Source of the DNA: an uncultured Arenimonas sp. | Lineage (GTDB): Bacteria > Pseudomonadota > Gammaproteobacteria > Xanthomonadales > Xanthomonadaceae | Direction: 5' to 3' | DNA length: 12,573 nt | NCBI GenBank assembly: GCA_946885815.1 | Contig: CAMPHE010000020.1 | Span: 1-12,573 of the forward strand | Shown: positions 1-6,535 of the stretch, one piece after another | Layout of the letters: the number at the start of each line of letters is the position of its first letter | How positions within the stretch are numbered: the first letter of the stretch is position 1 | The notes under the pieces: generated by a model | The model's database searches: none | The model's input: only the letters and a program-made list of their open reading frames with translations | Told to the model about the DNA's origin: nothing | Position numbers and translations under genes: made by a program

Positions 1-378
1 AGCCGTCGCCCCGGCTCGCGCAGCCGCACGTGATGCTCGCGCTCAACGTCGTCGCGGCCGACACCGACGCCGAGGCCCGGCGCCTGTTCACCACGCAGCA
101 GCCGGCCTTCGTGAACCTGCGCAGCGACCGCCCGGGCCTCGTGCCGCCGCCGCCCAAATCCGCGGAGGTGTTCGACGATTACTGCACGCCGGACGAGCGG
201 CGCGGCGTCGATGCGGCGCTGGCGTGCGCGGGTCGGCTCGCCGGACACCGTGCGCGCGGGCGTGCAGGCCTTCGTGGCCGCACATCGCCCCGACGAGCTG
301 CAGCTGACCGCGAACGTGTTCGACCACGCGGCGCGGGTGCGTTCCTTCGCGCTGGCGAGCGAGGCCTTCGCTTCGTGA
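1..378 (+). pseudogene. LLM-class flavin-dependent oxidoreductase, 3' end, frameshifted
   Basis: This is the C-terminal part of a luciferase-like monooxygenase, a TIM-barrel enzyme using reduced flavin. The gene is open from the left edge in the frame starting at base 3, giving residues such as HVMLALNVVAADTDAEARRL and then the typical segment QPAFVNLRSDRPG. After the codon at 228-230 the frame fails: the natural continuation (VGSPDTVRAGVQAF, then ANVFDHAARVRSFAL) lies in the frame one base later and stops at 376-378. The simplest reading is one extra G in the GGG run at 230-232. Both the 'LACA / VGSPDTVRAG' junction and the 'FDHAARxRSF' ending match what I recall of the MsnO8-like LLM subgroup. 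The start and the flavin-binding N-terminal half lie outside the window. It may be a true pseudogene or a sequencing error. It ends 12 bp from the convergent serine hydrolase. Confidence 0.75.
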
Positions 379-390
379 CCGTGCCCGGGA

Positions 391-2085
391 TCAGTCGGCA
401 GGGGGTGCCAGGCGCCTGAAGGCGATCCCGCGGGTGCGACCCATGTCGACCTCGAACCCGGTGATGGCGCCCGCCTCGTCGCGCTGGAAGCGCATCAGGC
501 CGATGCCGGTGAAGGCGTCGGGGAACGCCGGAGAAAGTGGCATCGCTTCGCCGCGGGGGGGATGCAGCTTCAGCTGCTCGCCGTCGACCGAAACCCGCCA
601 GCGGACGTCGAGTTCCGCGCTGTCGTACTCGCCGGCGAACGGGGCCAGCGCTTCGGCATCGGGCGCGAAGGGCGCCACCGCATGCATCACCGTGCGCTGT
701 GCACCGATTTCGAGCGTGAGGCGCCGCCGGCCATCGTCGTCGTGGCCGAACTGCACGATGGCGGGTACGGGTACATCGAGCATCCTGAAGCGGTCGTCGC
801 CTTCGTAGGCCAGTTTGCTGTCGTGGCCACCGTCACGCACATACCAGAGCGTGCCCTCGCGGTTCTCGATCCGGCGCACCAGCGACTCGGCGGGTCCGAA
901 GTAAGTGCCCGTGTATCGGCCGGATTCGAACGGCGGTGCCTTGGTCTCATTTCCGGTCTCTGCCGGTGCGGCCGCCGCCATGGGGATTGGCTGCAGCCGA
1001 TCTTCGAGCACCACGTCGGCCACGGCCTGCAACAGCGCCGAGGGCTGGCTGGACCCGGCATTGCACAGGGCGACCATGGAAATCCCCGGGTCGGGGAAAC
1101 GCAGCAGGTCGGAGCGGAATCCCATCCAGGCGCCGCCGTGCGCGACGGCGCGGAGACCGCGGTAGTCGTCGACGATCAGGCCGCGCGCGTAGGTGAGCGG
1201 CTTGCCGTCGGCGAGGGTGCCGACCTGCTGCAGGCGTTCGACCAGGTCGCGGCCGCCGACCCGGGGCTCGTGGAAGTTCGCATCCCATCGCGCCAGGTCC
1301 ATCACGGTGGTCTGCACTGCGCCATCGCCGGTCTGTTCCCACGCGGACGTCGACAAGACCCAGTTGCCGTCCGGACCCGGTTCGTAGGACGTCGCGCGAT
1401 GCGGAACCACCTGCGCATGGTTGTCGAGGAATCGCGTCTGGTGCATGCCCAGCGGCGAGAAGATCCGTTCCTGCGCGAACTCGCGCAGCGACTTGCCGCT
1501 CGCGTTCTTCACCACCAGCGACAGCAGGAAGTAGCCGGAATTGCTGTAGCTGTGTTCGCTGCCGGGCGCGAAATCCAGCGCCTGCTGGCGTGCGATGGCG
1601 CGCAGCGCATCGGCGTCGGTGGTGTGATCCTGGACATTGATGCCGGCGAGCATCAGCAGACCGATGTAATCGCGGACGCCGCCCGTGTGGTTCAGCAGGT
1701 GGTCCAGCGTCACCGCGTCGAAGTATCCGGGCAGCTCCGGAACATGCTTGCGGACGCTGTCGTCGAGCGCGATTTTTCCGTCCTGCGCCAGCAGCAGGAT
1801 GCTGGCGGCCGTGAACTGCTTGGAGGTCGAACCGATGTCGAAGACCGTCTGGCGCGGATCGATCGGCACGCCGTGTTCGATGCTCGCGAGGCCGTAGCCC
1901 TTGGCATGGAGCACCCGGCCACGCTCGTAGAGGGCGAAGGCGCAACCGGGCGAGCCGGGCTTGGTGTACTCGGCGAAGATCGCGTCGATGCGCGGCGCCA
2001 TGGCCGGATCGTAGGCTGCGTCAGCGCCGACCGGAGACACGAACGGAAGCACGAGCAGCGCGACAAGGCACGAGCGACGGGGCAT
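391..2085 (-). CDS. Secreted class-C beta-lactamase-like serine hydrolase
   Basis: The 564-residue product belongs to the serine beta-lactamase/penicillin-binding-protein fold (PF00144-type). It begins with a signal peptide (residues 1 to about 23, likely cut after ADA), so it should act in the periplasm or outside the cell. The three active-site motifs are all present: the nucleophile motif STSK (S86 to K89), the YSN motif (Y180-S181-N182) and HGG (H316-G318, the KTG-box equivalent). Residues from about 385 to 564 form an extra C-terminal region beyond the catalytic domain, as in Pab87-like or D-aminopeptidase-like peptidases. The substrate is unknown; peptide or ester hydrolysis is more likely than beta-lactam resistance. 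The start at 2085 was chosen because the signal peptide begins there and AGGAG lies just upstream. The open frame runs further upstream, but that part does not look like protein. It lies 23 bp behind the VOC remnant and is probably co-transcribed with it. Confidence 0.92.
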   Translation of the reverse strand: MPRRSCLVALLVLPFVSPVGADAAYDPAMAPRIDAIFAEYTKPGSPGCAFALYERGRVLHAKGYGLASIEHGVPIDPRQTVFDIGSTSKQFTAASILLLAQDGKIALDDSVRKHVPELPGYFDAVTLDHLLNHTGGVRDYIGLLMLAGINVQDHTTDADALRAIARQQALDFAPGSEHSYSNSGYFLLSLVVKNASGKSLREFAQERIFSPLGMHQTRFLDNHAQVVPHRATSYEPGPDGNWVLSTSAWEQTGDGAVQTTVMDLARWDANFHEPRVGGRDLVERLQQVGTLADGKPLTYARGLIVDDYRGLRAVAHGGAWMGFRSDLLRFPDPGISMVALCNAGSSQPSALLQAVADVVLEDRLQPIPMAAAAPAETGNETKAPPFESGRYTGTYFGPAESLVRRIENREGTLWYVRDGGHDSKLAYEGDDRFRMLDVPVPAIVQFGHDDDGRRRLTLEIGAQRTVMHAVAPFAPDAEALAPFAGEYDSAELDVRWRVSVDGEQLKLHPPRGEAMPLSPAFPDAFTGIGLMRFQRDEAGAITGFEVDMGRTRGIAFRRLAPPAD

Positions 2086-2108
2086 GGGGGGCTCCTGGTG
2101 GGTGGGTA

Positions 2109-2273
2109 TCAACGGTGCTGCTCGACCAGCACCGGATTGCCGTCGGGGTCGATGGCGACGAAATGCGCGGGGCCGGTCGTGGACTCGTCGGCTTCGGTCG
2201 CCAGTGCGATGCCCTGCGCCTTCAGGCGACGCTGCAGTTCGCGCAGGCTGATCGAGAAGGCTCCGAGCTGCAT
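2109..2273 (-). pseudogene. VOC/glyoxalase-fold protein remnant with in-frame internal deletion
   Basis: A 54-residue open frame reads MQLGAFSISL directly followed by RELQRRLKAQG and then GPAHFVAIDPDGNPVLVEQH. From memory of the vicinal-oxygen-chelate (glyoxalase/dioxygenase) family, the first ten residues match the N-terminal beta strand, and the rest matches the last helix and strand with the characteristic 'DPDGNPxLxxQH' end. The central 70 or so residues, including one metal-ligand module, are missing while the frame is kept. A GGGAG ribosome-site-like sequence still precedes the ATG at 2273. With only one strand of the first half-fold left, the product is unlikely to bind metal or fold normally. 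It is probably transcribed with the serine hydrolase downstream. An alternative is a genuine small protein, but the exact match to the two ends of a longer family argues for deletion. Confidence 0.7.
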
Positions 2274-2547
2274 GACGGATCTCCCGGCGAAGTCGAGGTC
2301 GAGACATCGTGCTTCCGGTCAGCCGGTGTCGCAACAGGCGGGTCTCGGCTCGGCTCGGACTCGACCCAGGGGAAGCGGGCCAGGATGCGAAAGGCCACGC
2401 TGAGATCAAGCCCATGTCCGTCCCCCGCTGCGCGATGACCGGGATCGAGATTGCTCGCGGCGCGGCGCGAGGGAGGCCTGCTCCCCGCGGTCCGAGACGG
2501 TTGACACCAGGCGCGAAGAGGCGCATCGCATCGACTAGAGTGAAGCG
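2274..2547. other. Intergenic stretch without a convincing gene
   Basis: This gap separates the divergent VOC remnant and the putative lipoprotein gene. I see no convincing gene. One minus-strand frame over roughly 2300-2470 encodes a protein-like stretch (HGLDLSVAFRILARFPWVES) and has GC-rich third positions. It has no recognisable family, no clear start, and runs on into the VOC remnant in another frame, so it could be a decayed gene end or chance. A perfect TTGACA hexamer at 2501-2506 points toward the plus-strand gene. Confidence 0.4.
2501..2541 (+). promoter_or_regulatory. Possible promoter elements upstream of the lipoprotein gene
   Basis: A perfect sigma70 -35 hexamer TTGACA lies at 2501-2506, which is notable in such GC-rich DNA. 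The best -10-like hexamer, TAGAGT at 2536-2541, is 29 bp away, too far for a standard promoter. At the normal 17 bp spacing there is only CATCGC. This is therefore a weak candidate, possibly activator-dependent or chance. Confidence 0.2.
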
Positions 2548-3180
2548 ATGCCGCCGATCGCTGCCCGCACGCTTCCGTTCGCCTTCGCCGCAGTGATGAG
2601 TGGCTGCGCGATCGCTCCGACGCAGAAAGTCACCCTTTCCGCGCTCTGGGAGACGCGCTGCGCGACGACGCGCGGCTGGCAGGTCTGCGTCGACGTGCCT
2701 TCACCGCAGCCGGGAGACCGGCCCGGCCAGGCGTTCGCGGGCGGCGCCGGCGACCGCGATCTTTTCGCGCCGTGGCAGGCGTGGAACGGCCGCGCGGACT
2801 GGGACGCGCTGGTGGTGATCGTAACGGCGGCGCCGGTGCTTCCGTCCGACGCCGATGCGCAGGCGCGACGGCGCTGGGCCGGCGTATGGGACGCGCAGGC
2901 GAGACGCGCCGCTGTCGCGGCCGGCGAGTCGCGTCTTTACGTGGCGCCCGCCTACGACGTCGACGAGCACGTCGATGCGGAAGGCCGCCGGTGGGTGCGC
3001 GCACAGCGGGAGTCGATCGAAATGGGGCTGACGACCCGCGACCGGGAGATCGAGTACACCACGCCGGTCGACGGAGGGCGCGTGCGCCTGACGCTGCGTT
3101 TCCGCTGCAGCCCGCCGCACCCTCATTGCGCGCTTCCGGCGCGCATGGTCGATTCGACGCGTTGGGCGCCCGCGTCCTGA
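2548..3180 (+). CDS. Unrecognised putative lipoprotein
   Basis: I do not recognise the family of this 210-residue product. The N-terminus has a short hydrophobic stretch ending AAVMSGC, which reads as a lipobox with the lipidated cysteine at C20, so export and anchoring to a membrane are likely. The mature part has four further cysteines (C38, C47, C187, C194) that could form disulfides in the periplasm. It also has several aromatic-rich segments (DLFAPWQAW near 71-79, ADWDALVVIVT near 83-93). Its third codon positions are strongly G/C, supporting real coding. The ribosome site is weak (GTGAAG just before the ATG). It stands alone: divergent from the VOC/serine hydrolase unit and 133 bp before the esterase gene. 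Confidence 0.6.
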   Translation: MPPIAARTLPFAFAAVMSGCAIAPTQKVTLSALWETRCATTRGWQVCVDVPSPQPGDRPGQAFAGGAGDRDLFAPWQAWNGRADWDALVVIVTAAPVLPSDADAQARRRWAGVWDAQARRAAVAAGESRLYVAPAYDVDEHVDAEGRRWVRAQRESIEMGLTTRDREIEYTTPVDGGRVRLTLRFRCSPPHPHCALPARMVDSTRWAPAS

Positions 3181-3193
3181 CGGGTCCCCCGTC
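3179..3193 (+). terminator. Small hairpin overlapping the lipoprotein stop codon
   Basis: GACGGG-TCC-CCCGTC forms a perfect six-base stem with a three-base loop, starting inside the stop codon of the lipoprotein gene. There is no T run after it, so it is not a classical intrinsic terminator. It could slow polymerase or protect the 3' end, or be chance in GC-rich DNA. Confidence 0.2.
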
Positions 3194-3313
3194 GCGACAC
3201 GAGCCACGATTTGGCGCGCCGTTCCAGCACCGTGGAGGAGTATCCTGCGGCAGGCAGGGCGGACGGGATGAACGCGATGCGCTACGCCGAGGCGGACACC
3301 GCGGGGTCATAGG

Positions 3314-4099
3314 GTGATCGACGGCAGAACGGCGCGCTGGATGCTGTGCGTGGCCCTGCTGCTCGGCCACGCGCCCGCCGCGCACGCCTCGGAGGAACTC
3401 CTCCAGTTCGAGATCGATGGCCACCAACGCCGCGTGCTTCTTTTCGTCCCGGATACGCCAAGCCCCGAGCCGCCCACGTTGATCGTGGTCTTCCACGGCC
3501 GCGGCGACGACGATCGGGCGTTCGCGCGTGCCGTGCGGCTGCACCACGACCTTCCCGGGGCCATCGTCGCCTACCCGCGCGGCGAGGTGCGCGAATCAAC
3601 GAAGATGCGCGGCTGGCAGTACCGCACCGGCGACCGCGGCGATCGCGACCTCGCGCTGACCGACCGGCTGCTCGCCGAAATGGCCACGCGCTATGGCACG
3701 CGACCGGAGCGGACGCATGTGGCGGGCTTTTCGAACGGCGGTCACTTCACGCTGCTGCTGTTGGCCGAGCGGGCGGAGGCCTTCGCGACCTTTACCGTCA
3801 TCGGCACCGTGATGCCCGAGTTCGAGAGTGATTCGCCGCCGAAGCCGGTGCTCTATCTGTTCGGCAGCGGCGAAGACCAGCGCTACAAGGAAGACTGGGC
3901 GGGCACCGTGCAGGCGCTGGTGCGCCATAACCGCACCGAGGGCCCGTTGGCGCCGTTCCTGAGCTGCTGCCATCTGCAGTCACCGGCCGCCGGTGGCGCC
4001 CCGCTCGTGTTCGGCGTCTACAGCGCGGGCCATATCTGGCCCGCGCAAGGGAACGAGTGGCTGAAGGCGTTCACCGGCCACGCGTGGCCGTCACGGTGA
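3314..4099 (+). CDS. Secreted alpha/beta hydrolase, PHB depolymerase/feruloyl esterase-like
   Basis: The 261-residue product resembles the LpqC/poly(3-hydroxybutyrate) depolymerase-like esterases. It opens with a signal peptide ending around AHA-S (residue 25). The fold markers appear in order: an oxyanion-hole HG after a hydrophobic strand (LIVVFHGRG, H61-G62), the nucleophile elbow GFSNGG with S140, a likely acid at D188 in FGSGEDQRY, and the catalytic histidine H240 in AGHIWP, the usual 'GHxWP' signature of this family. It should hydrolyse esters outside the cytoplasm; the actual substrate cannot be told from sequence. The start is a GTG at 3314, preferred because it supplies two arginines before the hydrophobic core. 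The alternative ATG at 3341 would give a signal peptide without positive charges. The ribosome site is poor in both cases. The stop codon directly abuts the stop of the convergent acetyltransferase gene. Confidence 0.85.
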   Translation: MIDGRTARWMLCVALLLGHAPAAHASEELLQFEIDGHQRRVLLFVPDTPSPEPPTLIVVFHGRGDDDRAFARAVRLHHDLPGAIVAYPRGEVRESTKMRGWQYRTGDRGDRDLALTDRLLAEMATRYGTRPERTHVAGFSNGGHFTLLLLAERAEAFATFTVIGTVMPEFESDSPPKPVLYLFGSGEDQRYKEDWAGTVQALVRHNRTEGPLAPFLSCCHLQSPAAGGAPLVFGVYSAGHIWPAQGNEWLKAFTGHAWPSR

Positions 4100-4660
4100 T
4101 TACCCGCGCCGCCGCCACTGCTCCCGCGTGATCGAATACAGGCAGCACTCGCGCAGCGGGCTGTCGGCAGGCAGCGACGGATGCCGGAACGGCGCCCCGT
4201 GCGGCTGCAACCCGAGGCGCGCCATCACCGCCCGCGAGCGCAGGTTGATCCGCGGCGCGATCGACACGAGCGTCTCGAGCCCGAGCTGCTCGAACCCCGT
4301 CCGCATCGCCGCCGACGCCGCCTCCGTCGCATAGCCTCGCCCCCAGTAGGCGCGGCCCACACGCCAGCCGATCTCCACCTGCGGCGCGAACGGCAGGTGC
4401 GCCGGCACGGGCTGCAGGCCGACGGCGCCGATGAACTCGCCGGTGTCGGCGATTTCGGTGGCCCACATGCCCCAGCCGTGGCCGTCGAGATGCGCCTGCC
4501 AGCGGTCGACGGTGCGGTCGCTGGCGTCGCGCGTCAGCGTCGACGGAAAGAACGCCATCACCGCCGGATCGGCGTTGATCGCGGCGAATGGCGCGCGATC
4601 GACGGCGCGCCACGGGCGCATCCGTAACCGGTCGGTCGTGATCTCGAACGGGGGTGGCAT
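4100..4660 (-). CDS. GNAT acetyltransferase, RimJ/RimL type
   Basis: The 186-residue cytoplasmic product is a GCN5-related N-acetyltransferase that transfers acetyl from acetyl-CoA to an amine. It starts with the family hallmark TDRLRMRPW (9-17). It has the central strand EIGWRV (96-101), then the acetyl-CoA pyrophosphate loop GRGYATEA (107-114), and then the C-terminal INLRSRAVMARLG segment (138-150), which corresponds to the conserved 'N..S..V..KLG' of RimJ/RimL relatives. Length is normal for the family. The start at 4660 fits the family N-terminus and has GGAG about 10 bases upstream; the open frame continues upstream without protein-like content. Substrate is unknown: a ribosomal-protein N-terminus, a small molecule or an antibiotic are all possible. 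The gene is divergent from the DJ-1 operon and tail to tail with the esterase gene. Confidence 0.9.
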   Translation of the reverse strand: MPPPFEITTDRLRMRPWRAVDRAPFAAINADPAVMAFFPSTLTRDASDRTVDRWQAHLDGHGWGMWATEIADTGEFIGAVGLQPVPAHLPFAPQVEIGWRVGRAYWGRGYATEAASAAMRTGFEQLGLETLVSIAPRINLRSRAVMARLGLQPHGAPFRHPSLPADSPLRECCLYSITREQWRRRG

Positions 4661-4788
4661 GGGTGCAGGCGGCTCCGGGAGTGCGCAGGCAGGGTAGGGC
4701 ACGCGTGTAAAGCCGACGTCAGCCAACGCCCTGATGTTCGCCCTACATGCCGACGCCAGAGTGTCGCCTCCCACGGAGGAGTCGGACG
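4661..4788. promoter_or_regulatory. Divergent control region between acetyltransferase and DJ-1 operon
   Basis: This 128 bp gap must hold the promoters for both the acetyltransferase and the DJ-1/two-component operon. It contains a perfect 7-base inverted repeat (GTAGGGC at 4694-4700 and GCCCTAC at 4740-4746) and the palindrome CACGCGTG at 4700-4707. No good sigma70 hexamer pair is visible, so assignment as an operator is only a guess. Confidence 0.25.
4775..4780 (+). promoter_or_regulatory. Ribosome binding site that sets the DJ-1 gene start
   Basis: GGAGGA ends eight bases before the ATG at 4789. It decides for that start over the upstream in-frame ATG at 4747, which would put the ribosome site inside the gene and add 14 residues before the signal sequence. 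Confidence 0.7.
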
Positions 4789-5826
4789 ATGCGTGTGATG
4801 AAGAAGATCGGCGTGACGGTCGCCGTCGTACTGCTGCTGACCGCCTGCGTCGGCGCGGGCTTTGTTCGCAGCCTCGCGCTGCACACCCAGCCGCTGGCGG
4901 ATCCGGCGACGACGCCGGCGCAGCTGCCGATGTTGCAGGCGGCGCGGCCGGCGGTCCGCGGCCGCGTGCTGGCGGTGGTGACCAGTACCGCGCGCGTCGG
5001 CGAGGTCTCGGCGGGTCTCGAGCTCACCGAATTGTCGCGCGCGTATTACACGTTCATCGCGAATGGCTACGACGTCGACATCGCCAGTCCGGAAGGAGGG
5101 CGACCGCCGGTGCGCATCGACGACGAGCTGATCGACGTCGACCACGCCTTCCTGAACGACCCCGACGCGCAGGCGCGCCTGGACGCGAGCCTGCCCCTCG
5201 CGCAGGTCGACCCGGCGCGCTACGCCGCGGTGTACTTCGTCGGTGGCAAGGGCGCGATGTTCGATTTCCCCGGCAACCCGGACGTGCAGCGGCTGGTGGC
5301 GGCGGTCTACGACGCCGGCGGCGTGATCGGCGCGGTCTGCCACGGGCCGGCGGCGCTGCTCGACGTGACGCTGCGCAACGGCGCCCCGCTGCTCGCGGGC
5401 AAGCGCGTCACCGGCTTCACGAACGCGGAGGAACTCTTCCTGATTCCGGCGGCGCGCGAGGTGTTTCCGTTCCTGCTGGAGGACGCGCTCGCGGACGCGG
5501 CGCGGTTCGAGCAGGGCCCGATGTACCTCGACCACACGATCGTCGACGGACGCCTCGTCACCGGCCAGAACCCGTGGTCGACGTGGTCGGTCGCCGAAGG
5601 CATGGTGCGCGCGCTGGGCCACCCGCCCGTCGCGCGCGAGCCGACGCGCGAGGAACGCGGCGTCGCCGTGCTCGCGGCGTTCCATCGCGACGGCCTCGAC
5701 GCGGCCTCGGCGCTCCGCGACCGCCTCGGCGGCACCGACAAGCGACTCATGCTGATGCACGCGGTGATCGCCGTGATGGAAGGACGACCCGGCGACGCCT
5801 ATCGTCTGCAGCAACTCGCCCACTGA
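4789..5826 (+). CDS. Membrane-anchored DJ-1/PfpI-family protein
   Basis: The 345-residue product has a class-I glutamine-amidotransferase-like fold of the DJ-1/PfpI/Hsp31 superfamily, whose members act as glyoxalases, deglycases, chaperones or proteases. It starts with a basic, hydrophobic export signal ending LLLTAC (residues 15-20), which matches a lipobox with C20. It is either a lipoprotein or held by one N-terminal helix, so the domain faces the periplasm. The DJ-1 domain spans about 58-280. It has a conserved acidic residue E81 in LELTELSRAYY, the loop VGGKGAMFDFPGNPD (151-165) and the nucleophile elbow GAVCHGPAALL with C184-H185. The loop usually reads GGHG; here lysine K154 replaces that histidine. 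About 65 extra residues follow the core and carry no motif I know. It is the first gene of a tight plus-strand cluster, 8 bp before the response regulator. Confidence 0.9.
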   Translation: MRVMKKIGVTVAVVLLLTACVGAGFVRSLALHTQPLADPATTPAQLPMLQAARPAVRGRVLAVVTSTARVGEVSAGLELTELSRAYYTFIANGYDVDIASPEGGRPPVRIDDELIDVDHAFLNDPDAQARLDASLPLAQVDPARYAAVYFVGGKGAMFDFPGNPDVQRLVAAVYDAGGVIGAVCHGPAALLDVTLRNGAPLLAGKRVTGFTNAEELFLIPAAREVFPFLLEDALADAARFEQGPMYLDHTIVDGRLVTGQNPWSTWSVAEGMVRALGHPPVAREPTREERGVAVLAAFHRDGLDAASALRDRLGGTDKRLMLMHAVIAVMEGRPGDAYRLQQLAH

Positions 5827-5834
5827 CTGGCCCG

Positions 5835-6535
5835 ATGACGCTCACGCCCGCCCCGATCCGTGTGCTGCTGGTGGAAGACGACCTCGACATCGCCGCCGGC
5901 CTCGGCGCGTTCCTCGAACGCCGCGGCGTCACGGTCGACTTCGCCGCGACCGCCCGCGAGGCGCGGCGGCTCGCCGCGGACGGGGTGTTCGACGTGGTCG
6001 TGCTCGACGTGCACCTGCCCGACGGCGACGGCATCGCGCTGTGCCGCCAGCTGAAGGACGCGGGCCTGCGGTCACCGGTGCTGTTCCTGACAGCGCGCGG
6101 CGCGCTCGAGGACAAGCTGCGCGGCTTCGACGCCGGCGGCGTCGACTACATGGTCAAGCCCTTCGCACCGACGAACTGCTGGCGCGGCTGAAGGCGCTCG
6201 CGCGCCACATCCCCGCGGCCGGCGGCGTCGCGATCCGCGCCGGCGAGTTCCGCCTCGACCCGCAGCGCGCGCTGCTGACGGGACCCGGCGGCGAGTTCGT
6301 GCTGAATGCCACGGCATTGCTGCTGGTGCGGCGGCTGATGGAAGCCAGCCCGGGCGTGGTGACGCGCGAGGAACTCAACGCGCTGCTCTGGGGCGACGAC
6401 CCGCCGGCGAGCGACCCGCTGCGCATGCACGTCTACGAACTGCGCCGCGGCCTCGCCGCGATCTTCGGCGCGCCGCTGATCGAGACGGTACGCGGTCTCG
6501 GTTACCGCTTCGGAGGTCCCGATGGCCGCGCGTAG
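5835..6535 (+). pseudogene. OmpR-family response regulator, interrupted by a one-base deletion
   Basis: The ATG at 5835 opens a receiver domain with the acidic pocket E14-D15-D16, the phosphate-accepting aspartate D58 in VVVLDVHLPDGDG, T86 and K108 in MVKPF. After codon 112 (bases 6168-6170) the frame runs into a stop at 6189-6191. The expected continuation DELLARLKALARH lies one frame away, so one G appears to be missing between 6170 and 6171. In that frame a complete winged-helix DNA-binding domain follows, from GEFRLDPQRALL to the signature IETVRGLGYRF, stopping at 6535. Repaired, it would be 233 residues, normal for the family. It should be phosphorylated by the kinase encoded next and act on nearby promoters. 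If the lesion is real, the receiver is cut from its DNA-binding domain and the pathway is dead. If it is a sequencing error, the gene is intact. Confidence 0.88.
6512..6517 (+). promoter_or_regulatory. Ribosome binding site of the kinase inside the regulator gene
   Basis: GGAGGT lies four bases before the kinase ATG at 6522 and within the last codons of the response regulator. The two genes overlap by 14 bp, a layout typical of translational coupling between regulator and kinase. Confidence 0.65.

Noticed and set aside
562..2403. 613-codon plus-strand open frame opposite the serine hydrolase
   Set aside because: It is a mirror of the strong minus-strand coding frame in GC-rich DNA. The product is rich in R, G, A, V and H, with no motif, whereas the opposite strand has all three active-site motifs of a known family.
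2086..2526. Extended N-terminus of the serine hydrolase up to 2526
   Set aside because: The upstream part would precede the signal peptide with non-protein-like sequence and would overlap the VOC remnant. A signal peptide and ribosome site mark 2085 as the start.
3268..3312. 14-codon ORF just before the esterase gene, possible leader peptide
   Set aside because: The ATG at 3268 and stop at 3312 are next to the esterase start, but there is no run of regulatory codons and no attenuator-like structure. Chance is sufficient.
4558..5823. 421-codon minus-strand open frame opposite the DJ-1 gene
   Set aside because: It is an arginine/histidine-rich antisense shadow. The real gene is on the plus strand, and the frame also runs into the acetyltransferase in the wrong frame.
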